This document shows, piece by piece, positions 17,286 to 25,037 of a stretch of DNA of 36,691 nucleotides (positions are counted from its first letter, which is position 1; the number at the start of each line of letters is the position of its first letter). Source of the DNA: a bacterium (GTDB lineage: Bacteria; Bdellovibrionota_B; Oligoflexia; Oligoflexales; RGVZ01). The DNA is taken from NCBI GenBank assembly GCA_010029825.1, contig RGVZ01000025.1:1-36691 (forward strand), in the 5' to 3' direction. The notes under the pieces were generated by a model that was given only the letters and a program-made list of their open reading frames with translations, did no database searches and had not been told where the DNA came from. The position numbers were made by a program, and so were the translations under genes.

Positions 17286-18550
17286 ATCACGAGAAGCTCG
17301 TTTTTCATGAGGCTGAATCCCTCGTCAAAAGAGATTCCCGGTTTGACCAGGATGGCATCCGGTTGTGTCGCCATTCCAAGATGGGCCGCGAGGCGCGATG
17401 ACGTCGCGGTTTCCGTGCAGCTGCCGCCCAGGATCACAAACAAACCGTTGTCCTTGCAAACCTGGACAGCGCGACCCGAATCCAGCAGCGATCCCGTGTC
17501 GGGCATCTTGATGTGAATGCCGTCCACGATTTTTTCTTTCGCGAGTCTTTCGATTTGGGCGAGGGAGTTCGCCCATTCGTCGGCGATGATCCTGGCGTTG
17601 GCGCCGTGAGCGCGCATCGCCGTTTTAAGTTTCACGAGGCTGTTGATCTGCGCCTCGAAAGTCGATTCGACGACAGGGCTTTCCACGTGCAGTGGAAATG
17701 GCTGGCATCGCCGCGCCAGTTCCTTGATCCAGGCGGCGACCGCATCCATGTCGCCAGAGCAGATCTGCGCCAGGGCGCCGTGGAAATCCAGGGTAATGGC
17801 GCGCGGTTTTGTCTTTGAAGCGAGGTCCCCGATCCTTTTCTTCAGCCAGTCAATGTATTCAAAAATCTTCGATCCATCAATTTTCGATCCATATTGCCCG
17901 AGTTCCCGGTCCAGGTCCTCGAACTGTCCCTGGGGCAGATATTCGATTCCGGCAACGATCATGCGCTCGACCGTGTCCCGCCAGTTGTTGCCGCAGGATC
18001 CTTGAAGCGCCGGGACCGGTGGGAAAGGCGGGAACACGGGGATGCCATTTGCCGCAGTTTCGGGGCGGATTCCAAGGGTGTCGCGCAGAACATGAAAGGG
18101 CATCGTGCGTGTCGAGATCGCGGTCGCGTTGACCACGGCCTGGCTCACGCCAAACCGGATCGCCGCGGTCCAGCGCGGGAATTCCCGGCCCAGCGCGTCG
18201 TCGACATCTCCAAGTCCCTTGCCGGAGGATTCCTGAAGGATCTTCAGGAGGCGCGGTGGATCCAGGAGGTCCCGGGTCGAGGACGCCTCGAGGCTGACAT
18301 CCCGGCCTGATTTTCCGGCAAACGAGACGCTGAGGCAATCACCCCAGGCCGTTTCGCCGTTTTCCATTTGCAGGCCGATTTGAACCACGCGTGAAGGTTG
18401 GCGGATGAACTTCATTCCGGGGGTGGATGCTGGAATCGTCCATCGTTCTCCTGGCGCCGCGTATGATTCGCGGATCGCCCCGATGTCTTCCTGCCAGCAT
18501 GATCCGGTGCCATCAACAAGCAGGATTCTTTTTATCCGCGGAAAAGACAC
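17177..18550 (-). CDS. Methylaspartate ammonia-lyase-like enolase-superfamily enzyme (diverged active site)
   Basis: A 457-aa homologue of 3-methylaspartate ammonia-lyase (MAL) along its whole length. The N-terminal capping domain includes V-Q-I-G-L-Q-M-E-N-G-E-T-A-W-G-D-C. The barrel keeps the Mg2+ ligands Asp255 (L-D-F-H-G), Glu290 (H-V-E-S-P) and Asp324 (A-D-E-W), and the catalytic lysine Lys348 (I-K-M-P-D), equivalent to MAL Lys331. The second base, MAL His194 in L-P-H, is Gln207 here (Y-L-P-Q). MAL Gln172 and Gln329, which contact substrate, also appear changed (to a Pro-rich loop and to His). So the enzyme probably removes an alpha-proton and expels a beta-amine from a substrate other than 3-methylaspartate. 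GTG start, 43 nt after the dehydrogenase gene. The tail of ~28 residues exceeds the family length and overlaps the hydrolase gene. Confidence 0.75.
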   Translation of the reverse strand: MSFPRIKRILLVDGTGSCWQEDIGAIRESYAAPGERWTIPASTPGMKFIRQPSRVVQIGLQMENGETAWGDCLSVSFAGKSGRDVSLEASSTRDLLDPPRLLKILQESSGKGLGDVDDALGREFPRWTAAIRFGVSQAVVNATAISTRTMPFHVLRDTLGIRPETAANGIPVFPPFPPVPALQGSCGNNWRDTVERMIVAGIEYLPQGQFEDLDRELGQYGSKIDGSKIFEYIDWLKKRIGDLASKTKPRAITLDFHGALAQICSGDMDAVAAWIKELARRCQPFPLHVESPVVESTFEAQINSLVKLKTAMRAHGANARIIADEWANSLAQIERLAKEKIVDGIHIKMPDTGSLLDSGRAVQVCKDNGLFVILGGSCTETATSSRLAAHLGMATQPDAILVKPGISFDEGFSLMKNELLVIQSLLAVSGAFPDSQDSTRGNVSTGAYFPATMSVWP

Positions 18551-18593
18551 GGAAGATCCCCAGTCCAGCGATCATCAAATGATCGATCGTTTA

Positions 18594-20111
18594 TCAATTC
18601 GGCGCGACCGAGAACCAGACGGACTTGGTGCGCGTATAGGATTCCAGCGAGTGGATCGCCATCTCCTTGCCCCATCCGCTCTGCTTGAATCCGCCAAACG
18701 GACTGGCGAAGTCATAGCATCCGTAACGGTTGACGAAGACCATTCCAGCATCGAGTTTCTGCGCGACGCGGATGGCCCGGTCCGCGTCCGCCGTGTAAAG
18801 TCCGGCCGCCAGGCCATAGCGCGTCCCGTTCGCGATTTTGATCGCCTCTTCCTCGGTGTCGAACGCGGTCACCGCGAGGACTGGTCCGAAAATCTCCTCC
18901 TGGAATATCCGCATTTCTGGCTTCACACCCGTGAAGATCGTCGGACGGATGAAGTACCCAGCCTCGCAACCGGGTGACGTGTCGCGCGTACCACCCGTGA
19001 CACAAGTGGCGCCTTCGTGTTTCCCCGACTCGATATAATCAAGGATCTTCCGCATGTGAGCCTCGAAGCATTGCGGACCCTGGGTCGTTGTTTCCGCGAA
19101 CGGATCCCCGCATCTGGTTTTTTCCGCGCGGGCCACCAGTCCTTTTACGACCTTGTCATGAAGGCTCCGGTGGACGATCAACCGGGTTGGTTCGGAACAT
19201 TTCTCGCCCTTGTGTGAGAACGTGGCCTGGTATGACCGGTCGATGACGGCCTCCAGGTTTTTCGCGTCCTCGAAAATGATATTCGGTGATTTTCCGCCCA
19301 GTTCCAGGGTGACCGCCTTCAGGTTCGATTCGGCGGATCCTTTCAGCACAAAACGTCCCGTGTCGGTTCCGCCCGTGAACGAGACCTTGGCGATGTCGTT
19401 GCTGCGCGTCAGGGCCTCACCCGTCTCGACGCCGCCGATCACGACGTTGAAAACGCCGGGTGGCAGGATTTTCGCGTCGTGGATGATTTCCGCGAGGCGG
19501 ATCATGCTCAGGGATGTCTGCGGCGACGGTTTGACAACCACGGTATTGCCCATCGCCAGGGCCGGGGCGATCTTCCAGCACGCCAGCAGCAGCGGGAAAT
19601 TCCACGGCACGATGAGTCCGCATGGTCCGACCGGTTCGCGCAGGGTAAAGTTCAGGAATCCTTTCTCAACCGGACAGGTCTCGCCGTAGATCTTGTCGAT
19701 CCATCCCGCGTAGTACTCAAAAACGCTCGCTGCCTCGGGGATGTCGTCATCAAAAGACTCGCGGAATGTCTTGCCGTTGCACAGGGTCTCTAGCGCCGCC
19801 AGTTCATGGTGATGCTTGCGCATCTCCGCCGCGATCTTGTTCAGGGCGGTGACACGATCTCCGCGGCTCCATTTTGGCCATGGCCCGGACGTGAACGCAT
19901 GGAGCGCGGCCGCGGCCGCCTGGTCGACGACTTCGCGGCTGGATTCCACGACGTCGCAGATCTTCTCGCCATTGAACGGATTGATGATGGCAAAGGGCTT
20001 CGCGACTTTCGCGTGTTTCGCGGCGGACGATTCCCCGCTTATCCAGGCGGCGTTCTTGTGTTCCTTGGCGAGTCCCTGGATCCAGCGCAGCGCGTCATTT
20101 CTGGCTTGCAC
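18594..20111 (-). CDS. NAD(P)-dependent aldehyde dehydrogenase (betaine-aldehyde/aminoaldehyde type)
   Basis: A 505-aa ALDH-superfamily enzyme. All core motifs are present: P-W-N-F-P-L-L (active-site Asn), the F-T-G-G-T cofactor turn, E-L-G-G-K-S-P with general-base Glu270, catalytic Cys305 in K-G-E-K-C-S-E, and E-E-I-F-G-P-V. Overall it is closest in feel to betaine-aldehyde and 4-trimethylaminobutyraldehyde dehydrogenases, with an N-terminal extension of about 40-50 residues. The GTG chosen has GAGG 9 nt upstream and overlaps the oxygenase stop by 17 nt; the longest frame would overlap by 80. It is co-transcribed with a BCCT transporter, an oxygenase and a MAL-like lyase, so its aldehyde is probably derived from an amine or quaternary amine. 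Confidence 0.88.
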   Translation of the reverse strand: MQARNDALRWIQGLAKEHKNAAWISGESSAAKHAKVAKPFAIINPFNGEKICDVVESSREVVDQAAAAALHAFTSGPWPKWSRGDRVTALNKIAAEMRKHHHELAALETLCNGKTFRESFDDDIPEAASVFEYYAGWIDKIYGETCPVEKGFLNFTLREPVGPCGLIVPWNFPLLLACWKIAPALAMGNTVVVKPSPQTSLSMIRLAEIIHDAKILPPGVFNVVIGGVETGEALTRSNDIAKVSFTGGTDTGRFVLKGSAESNLKAVTLELGGKSPNIIFEDAKNLEAVIDRSYQATFSHKGEKCSEPTRLIVHRSLHDKVVKGLVARAEKTRCGDPFAETTTQGPQCFEAHMRKILDYIESGKHEGATCVTGGTRDTSPGCEAGYFIRPTIFTGVKPEMRIFQEEIFGPVLAVTAFDTEEEAIKIANGTRYGLAAGLYTADADRAIRVAQKLDAGMVFVNRYGCYDFASPFGGFKQSGWGKEMAIHSLESYTRTKSVWFSVAPN

Positions 20112-20979
20112 GTTCGTAATCCTCGAATGTTGGCGGTTCCTCCAGTACCGAAGACCTTCCATAACGGATGTCATACAAGTGGGCTGAACTTTTCACGTCC
20201 GGCTTGGAGTCAAACCCGAACAATCCCATCAGGCGGCTGCGGGCCCCCGTCACTTCCGTGACGCGGTGAATGGACCATCTCCCGCGGAAAAGGACGAGAG
20301 TCCCCGGATGGTTCTTGATGATCTTCACTTTCTGCCGGTCGCCCTTGAGGATTTTGCTGACGTCGTCGTACTTCTCGTCTGTCTCGGTGCGCGTCATCGG
20401 GACAAACTCAAAGTCGCCCCCCACATCCGAAGTCTGGATCGACAACGAGGTGACGAAATCCGTCTGGTCGAAATGCCACCGCAGATAGTCGCCCTTTTGC
20501 ATGACCGACAGGTTGAGTCCACCCATGGGATCCGCGTAGCGGTAAATTGCCGGCAGGCCGAGGATCTCGCCGACAAAGTTCATCAGAGGGTCCCATTCGT
20601 AAATGCGGCGCAACAGGGAATCTCGCGGATACTGGTCGTATGCCAGGACTCCGACGCGGGTTGGTTCGGTCATGCGGTTCGGATGATCCACCGGAAGTTT
20701 GGGATCCTCAGGCGTCAGGTAAGGGTTGCCAACGATCGGTTTGAAAAAGGCGGACGACTCCATGATCGTACTCTCGAGTTGCAATGCCTCGATCGCCTCC
20801 GGAGTCACGAAATCAGGCATTTCGCATCCGCCCAGGCGCGCCATTTCCTCGCGACCAGTCTCGATCAACTTCCTTGCCACCGGACTTTTCAAATCCGTGA
20901 CTGGATATTTGTCGAGACGGACGATCTTGTCCCAGGTCTGGAGCCCGGCCAGTTTCTTACGAAGCAGGTTTGATTTCAC
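20095..20979 (-). CDS. Fe(II)/2-oxoglutarate-dependent oxygenase, BesD/HalD-like superfamily
   Basis: A 294-aa protein starting at a GTG with GGAGG 8 nt upstream. The iron facial triad is H169-x-D171 (W-H-F-D-Q-T-D-F) with distal His238 (W-S-I-H-R-V-T). An Arg about 11 residues later (T-G-A-R-S-R) should bind 2-oxoglutarate. The preceding N-L-S-V-M-Q-K-G-D-Y-L-R-W and following G-G-D-F-E-F-V-P resemble the family of free-amino-acid hydroxylases and BesD-type halogenases. Halogenases replace the Asp with Gly or Ala; here Asp is kept, so hydroxylation is expected. The substrate is unknown. It is co-transcribed with the BCCT carrier (28-nt gap) and the ALDH (17-nt overlap). Confidence 0.8.
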   Translation of the reverse strand: MKSNLLRKKLAGLQTWDKIVRLDKYPVTDLKSPVARKLIETGREEMARLGGCEMPDFVTPEAIEALQLESTIMESSAFFKPIVGNPYLTPEDPKLPVDHPNRMTEPTRVGVLAYDQYPRDSLLRRIYEWDPLMNFVGEILGLPAIYRYADPMGGLNLSVMQKGDYLRWHFDQTDFVTSLSIQTSDVGGDFEFVPMTRTETDEKYDDVSKILKGDRQKVKIIKNHPGTLVLFRGRWSIHRVTEVTGARSRLMGLFGFDSKPDVKSSAHLYDIRYGRSSVLEEPPTFEDYERASQK

Positions 20980-21007
20980 CGTGATTTCCTCCGTTCGCGG
21001 GATCAAG

Positions 21008-22453
21008 TCACCCACCCGGGATTTTATCTTGAGTGCCGGGCTTTTCCCAATGCGCTGACGCGGGTCTCAGCAAAAGCCTGGTCAAGGCCACACCGGCGAG
21101 GATCTCAAGAAACAGCATGGGAAAGGCGCCAAGGTTCGCCAGCACCCTGACGCCGTCGATACCGTTGCCGTTGACCACCGCGATCACGATGCCGCCGATG
21201 ACGCTGGCCCAAGCGAGCACCGTACCACTGTGCCGCGCCAACTTGGTGTCACCGGCGCTCATCCCGGCCAGGGACGCGAGTGAACTGGATCCGAGGGAGA
21301 CAAGTGACATGAACGCCAGCGCCGTGAACACGACACTGACCTCGCGTGCCCAGGGAAGACTCTTCAGCGCCATGTACACCAATGCTTCAGGGCCGGACTT
21401 CTGGAACTCCTGCGCGAGTGGCATGCCGTGGTTCAGTTGCAGGTGCAGGACAGTCGATCCAAAGATGCTCATCCATGTCCCGATGAACAGCGAAGGGATC
21501 AGAAAATTCACGGTCAAGTAGGCGCCCACGGTACGACCCCGGGCAATGCCGCCCAAAAAAAGCGCGCTGACGGGAGCCCACGCGATCCAGGAGGTCCAGT
21601 AGAACAGCGTCCAGTCCTGGCGCCACTCCTGGTCGGCGCCCAACCCCCACCCCGAGGCGGTCCGCGGGAAAGTCTCGATGAATTTCCGGGCGGCTTCGCT
21701 GGACTGCGAGATGATCCAGTTGGTGGGGCCAGCGACAATGACGATCACGGCGAGGCAACAGAAGATGAAACTGTTGATGGACGCGAGGCGACCGATTCCC
21801 CGGTTGCGTCCGGCCATGACAACCAGCGCGCATACGGCGACCATGACGACCGTGATGGTGTTGAACAGGCTCATGGCGCCGCGTGACAGCATCAGGGCTC
21901 CGGTCCCGATCGAGGCGGCAATCCCGAGGGACAGGCACACGAGCCCGACCGCGTCGACCACTTTCCGGAAAACGTGGTTGGACGTGATCCGCGCGGGCAG
22001 GACGCCGTAACAGGTCGCGAAGATTCCGGCCGGTGCCGCGCGGTTGAAGTGGGCGATCGCGAAGACCACTGCCGGCACGACGTACATGGCATAGGGAACA
22101 AAGGTCCAGTGCAGGTACATGTACGCAAGGGCGGTCGTGCCGGCCTCGGGGCTGAATGGTTGAACTCCGGCGGAAGGGGCCGGTATGGCGAAGTGCGCGA
22201 TGGGCTCCGCGGCCGACCAGAAGAACAGGCCCGCCGCCACCGTCGACGTGATGCTGGTCGCGATCCAGCGCCACAAGGACATCACCGGGCGGGCGTCCGG
22301 TCCGCCAATCTTTACCCGCGCCAGGGGACTGAAGATGACCGCGACCGTCAGAACGAGCATCACGGCGGCGCAGGCGCCATAAAGCCAGCCAAACAGATCC
22401 ATGATCTGGTGGTGCAGGGCGACCAGCGTTTGTTGAAGAAGTGTCGAGCTCAT
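21008..22453 (-). CDS. BCCT family transporter (betaine/carnitine/choline type)
   Basis: A 481-aa protein with 12 predicted transmembrane helices. BCCT hallmarks are visible: G-L-F-F-W-S-A-A-E-P-I-A-H-F (the TM2-3 'A-E-P' block), and the tryptophan-box helix W-T-L-F-Y-W-T-S-W-I-A-W-A-P with following G-I-A-R-G-R-T. Such carriers import quaternary ammonium or sulfonium compounds (betaine, carnitine, choline, DMSP) by Na+ or H+ symport or exchange. The short N-terminus and lack of a long C-terminal osmosensor point to nutrient uptake rather than osmoregulation; this is inferred. The ATG has no strong SD. It is first in the four-gene cluster, behind an AT-rich divergent promoter region. Confidence 0.9.
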   Translation of the reverse strand: MSSTLLQQTLVALHHQIMDLFGWLYGACAAVMLVLTVAVIFSPLARVKIGGPDARPVMSLWRWIATSITSTVAAGLFFWSAAEPIAHFAIPAPSAGVQPFSPEAGTTALAYMYLHWTFVPYAMYVVPAVVFAIAHFNRAAPAGIFATCYGVLPARITSNHVFRKVVDAVGLVCLSLGIAASIGTGALMLSRGAMSLFNTITVVMVAVCALVVMAGRNRGIGRLASINSFIFCCLAVIVIVAGPTNWIISQSSEAARKFIETFPRTASGWGLGADQEWRQDWTLFYWTSWIAWAPVSALFLGGIARGRTVGAYLTVNFLIPSLFIGTWMSIFGSTVLHLQLNHGMPLAQEFQKSGPEALVYMALKSLPWAREVSVVFTALAFMSLVSLGSSSLASLAGMSAGDTKLARHSGTVLAWASVIGGIVIAVVNGNGIDGVRVLANLGAFPMLFLEILAGVALTRLLLRPASAHWEKPGTQDKIPGG

Positions 22454-22499
22454 ATGCGGCTATTCATAACACAGACTGCGGAAATTTTCAGCATTTACG

Positions 22500-22560
22500 G
22501 GTAGTTGCGATTAAAATCATAAGCTTTATTATATAATTTTTAAATTTATTAAAATGTTTT
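22500..22560. promoter_or_regulatory. AT-rich divergent promoter region (BCCT cluster / metallopeptidase)
   Basis: About 60 bp of nearly pure A/T sits in otherwise GC-rich DNA between the BCCT start and the peptidase start. It contains TATAAT-like hexamers on the plus strand at 22532-22537 and on the minus strand at 22528-22533. No convincing -35 box matches either, so exact promoters are uncertain. Confidence 0.4.
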
Positions 22561-22592
22561 AGAATCCGCCGGCTCACGTGAGGAAACTTCGA

Positions 22593-22756
22593 ATGTCCGG
22601 GTTCGCTCGTGCAATTTTTGTGATTTCGACAGTCATGGCTGGCACGCCAGGTCTTGCCGCCGCAGCCCCGTGGATGTGGGCGCCCGCCAGCAAGGACGAC
22701 TTCTTCAAGGAGCTGATTCCCGAGATGAACCTGCCTCTTCGGTGGGAGTTCTTATG
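22593..22756 (+). pseudogene. Signal-peptide fragment of the metallopeptidase, out of frame
   Basis: From an ATG with GAGG 9 nt upstream, this frame encodes a clean Sec signal peptide (hydrophobic core, A-G-T-P-G-L-A-A-A-A cleavage region). About 25 residues of plausible mature sequence follow, including S-K-D-D-F-F-K-E-L-I-P-E-M-N. Past ~22745 this frame becomes Arg/Trp/Ser-rich shadow sequence up to a stop near 23090. The sensible sequence continues in the -1 frame as the peptidase. It is either a genuine frameshift, an assembly or sequencing indel, or (less likely) programmed slippage. Confidence 0.65.
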
Positions 22757-23446
22757 GTGCGCGACCACGAGGATGTCGAGGCCTGGGCCGTGGCGGCGCG
22801 CCTTTGCCTGGACATTCCGGTGCGCCTGGATCCATCTGGGGCCGCGCAAGTTGAGTTCGCCGAGGTCACACGTGATGACGGGATCGCGCCCCTGCGCCGC
22901 CAGTACGCGCGATGCCGTCACTTGCGATCCGATGCGGAGGTTGGTGCTTTCGTCTCCTGGTTCAACGCGGAACACGATGACTGCCGTCTGGAGATCGTTG
23001 GCAGTGGCGCGACGAGGGAAATCGTCCCCGGCCCCGGATGCGCACCCGATGCCGCGATCACCGGCAAGATTGCCCGCGCGAAAGTCATGACCGTCAAGGT
23101 CAACGCCCCATGGGTGATTGTTCACTCTGGCATCACGCGCGTCGCAATGACGCCCGACCAGCAGGCTTTTGTCATTGCCCATGAACTGGCGCATTACTAC
23201 CGCGCCCACTACGCGCGGAGCCTGCGGCGTTACCTGGACTCTGGCGGATCCCACGAGGCAGAAGCCGACGAGTTGGCGACGGAATGGATCGCCGCCCTTG
23301 GATTTGATCCGTTGGCCGGCGTCGCGTTCTTCGAGAATTACATGCGCCTTTTTCCGGAGTCGGCCGGGGCGAGACAAGACACCGCGCATCCGGATCCTTG
23401 CGTGCGCGCGGAAAACATCGCGCGCGTGGCGGCGGATCTTCGTTAG
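22754..23446 (+). CDS. M48-like zinc metallopeptidase, N-terminus frameshifted
   Basis: The catalytic part has the gluzincin motif H-E-L-A-H (I-A-H-E-L-A-H-Y-Y). The downstream S-H-E-A-E-A-D-E-L-A block supplies the third zinc ligand Glu, with the E-x-x-A-D pattern usual for M48 peptidases. It ends with an H-P-D-P repeat-edge typical of the family tail. The frame is open from 22670, but its first 28 codons look like shadow coding. An in-frame ATG at 22754 with GGGAG just upstream is the first plausible start, yet it would give a cytoplasmic enzyme without leader. The missing signal peptide is encoded just upstream in another frame (22593-22756). M48 enzymes do protein quality control in the envelope. 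Confidence 0.7.
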   Translation: MVRDHEDVEAWAVAARLCLDIPVRLDPSGAAQVEFAEVTRDDGIAPLRRQYARCRHLRSDAEVGAFVSWFNAEHDDCRLEIVGSGATREIVPGPGCAPDAAITGKIARAKVMTVKVNAPWVIVHSGITRVAMTPDQQAFVIAHELAHYYRAHYARSLRRYLDSGGSHEAEADELATEWIAALGFDPLAGVAFFENYMRLFPESAGARQDTAHPDPCVRAENIARVAADLR

Positions 23447-23495
23447 AATTTTCCGTCCGGAATTTTCTAGTTCATCGAATCAGAATGTAGTGGAT

Positions 23496-23520
23496 TTGCA
23501 TTTAAATTTCCGGCTAGACT
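23496..23520 (+). promoter_or_regulatory. Candidate promoter element of the purine operon
   Basis: TTGCA at 23496 and GGCTAGACT ending at 23520 lie 34-58 nt upstream of the purF ATG. The same TTGC / GCTAGAC pair with a 19-nt offset occurs before the hydrolase gene at 16097-16121. I see no PurR-like operator or purine riboswitch in the 107-nt leader. Confidence 0.3.
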
Positions 23521-23553
23521 CTGCGCGTCTTCAACAGATCGAGAGCCCCAGTC

Positions 23554-25026
23554 ATGTGCGGTGTGATGGGCGTCATCGGCAGCCAGTCAGCGTCCCGGGA
23601 TGTTTACGCGGGCCTTCTAGCCCTGCAACATCGCGGTCAGGATGCCGCGGGCATCTTGTCCTTCAATTCCCCGGAACAAAGATTCCATCTCGTGCGGGGC
23701 GCCGGCCTCGTGTCGCAAACGTTCAATCGCAGCGCGATGAACTCACTGTCAGGCGACGCGGCCATCGGCCACACCCGTTACTCAACCGTCGGTCGCACGG
23801 AAGATCGTGATATCCAGCCGTCGATCGTGCCACAGCCATTTGGCATCGGCATGGCCCACAACGGGAACCTCTCCAACTACAAGGCGCTCGCGGACAAGAT
23901 CCGCGCGTCCCAGAACCGGTACCTCCAGACCGGAAACGACCTGGAGGTGCTTCAGTGTCTCCTCGCTGAAGGTCTCTCTTCATCAACGGCCCGGGAAAAT
24001 GCCCCGGGCTGTTTCTTTTTTGACGATTTGCGTCGCGCCGTGGAGCTGGTCTTCGATGTCGCGCGCGGCGGTTACGCGGTGGTCGGCATCATTGCCGGCA
24101 AGGGCATGTACGCCTTCCGTGACCCCAACGGGATCCGGCCGCTCGTCCTCGGCCGGCGCGACGGGGATGGCAGTCATGCCGTCGCTTCGGAAACGTCGGC
24201 GCTCAACATCACTGGCCATCGCCCGGTCCGCCACATTGAACCGGGCGAAATTATTTTCATCGAAAACAATGGCGCGCTGCACTCCGCCCGGACCAAGGTA
24301 ACGCGCCACGCGCCCTGCATGTTCGAGTGGGTTTATTTCGCCAGCGCGGAATCGCAAATCGAAGGTCGGGGCGTTTACGGCGCGCGTCTGGAACTGGGCC
24401 GGGCCCTCGCGAAAATCATCAGCCAAAGGCAGGCGGCTGGCGCCAGGTCATCGGGTGATTCAGCCTGCGAGTCTCTGGAAATCGACATGGTCGTTCCCGT
24501 GCCGGATACGAGCCGCACCGCCGCGATCGCTCTCGCCGAGACACTGAAGATTCCGTACCGCGACGTGCTGATAAAAAACCGCTATGTGTTCCGCAGTTTC
24601 ATCCTGAACACGCAAGAGGAGCGCGAGCGCGCGCTCAAAATCAAGTTGGCGCCGGTCGCGTCAGAGATCGAGGGCAAGAATGTCCTCCTGGTTGACGACA
24701 GCATCGTCCGCGGGACGACGGCCCGTCGTCTGGTCGGTCTTGTGCGCGAGGCAGGCGCTCGAAAAGTCTACATGGCAAGTACGTGCCCGCCGGTCCGGCA
24801 CCCCTGTTTTTACGGAATCGATTTCCCTGATGCCAGGGGGCTTGTCGCCCATGGGCGTGAGGAGTCTGAAGTCGCGGACGAGATTGGTGTCGACGGGCTT
24901 TTCTACCTGGACATGCGGGGATTGCGCGAGGCGATAGGCTTGCCGGCTCTTTGCACCGCGTGCCTTGACGGTGATTATCCGGTGCCTGTTGCTCAGGCGC
25001 CCGAGGGGTTTTGCGGGGAGGGGTAG
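23554..25026 (+). CDS. purF: Amidophosphoribosyltransferase PurF
   Basis: A 490-aa enzyme catalysing the first committed purine step: PRPP plus glutamine to 5-phosphoribosylamine. It starts M-C-G, so Met removal exposes the catalytic Cys with no propeptide. The Ntn glutaminase domain shows A-L-Q-H-R-G-Q-D-A-A-G and G-H-T-R-Y-S-T. The PRPP loop is L-L-V-D-D-S-I-V-R-G-T-T. Four Cys at the positions of the Bacillus-type Fe-S ligands are present (A-P-C-M-F-E, H-P-C-F-Y-G, and C-T-A-C near the end), suggesting an oxygen-sensitive [4Fe-4S] cluster. First gene of the purine operon; the PurE/C fusion starts 11 nt later. Confidence 0.96.
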   Translation: MCGVMGVIGSQSASRDVYAGLLALQHRGQDAAGILSFNSPEQRFHLVRGAGLVSQTFNRSAMNSLSGDAAIGHTRYSTVGRTEDRDIQPSIVPQPFGIGMAHNGNLSNYKALADKIRASQNRYLQTGNDLEVLQCLLAEGLSSSTARENAPGCFFFDDLRRAVELVFDVARGGYAVVGIIAGKGMYAFRDPNGIRPLVLGRRDGDGSHAVASETSALNITGHRPVRHIEPGEIIFIENNGALHSARTKVTRHAPCMFEWVYFASAESQIEGRGVYGARLELGRALAKIISQRQAAGARSSGDSACESLEIDMVVPVPDTSRTAAIALAETLKIPYRDVLIKNRYVFRSFILNTQEERERALKIKLAPVASEIEGKNVLLVDDSIVRGTTARRLVGLVREAGARKVYMASTCPPVRHPCFYGIDFPDARGLVAHGREESEVADEIGVDGLFYLDMRGLREAIGLPALCTACLDGDYPVPVAQAPEGFCGEG

Positions 25027-25037
25027 AGGTGACACAA

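Noticed and set aside
22574-23389. 271-aa minus-strand frame opposite the metallopeptidase
   Set aside because: The plus strand carries the H-E-L-A-H zinc motif and M48 context; the minus frame has no motif or signal.
23447-23475. TTCC/GGAA inverted repeat followed by TTTT after the metallopeptidase as terminator
   Set aside because: The loop would be too short and the stem imperfect; not strong enough to list.
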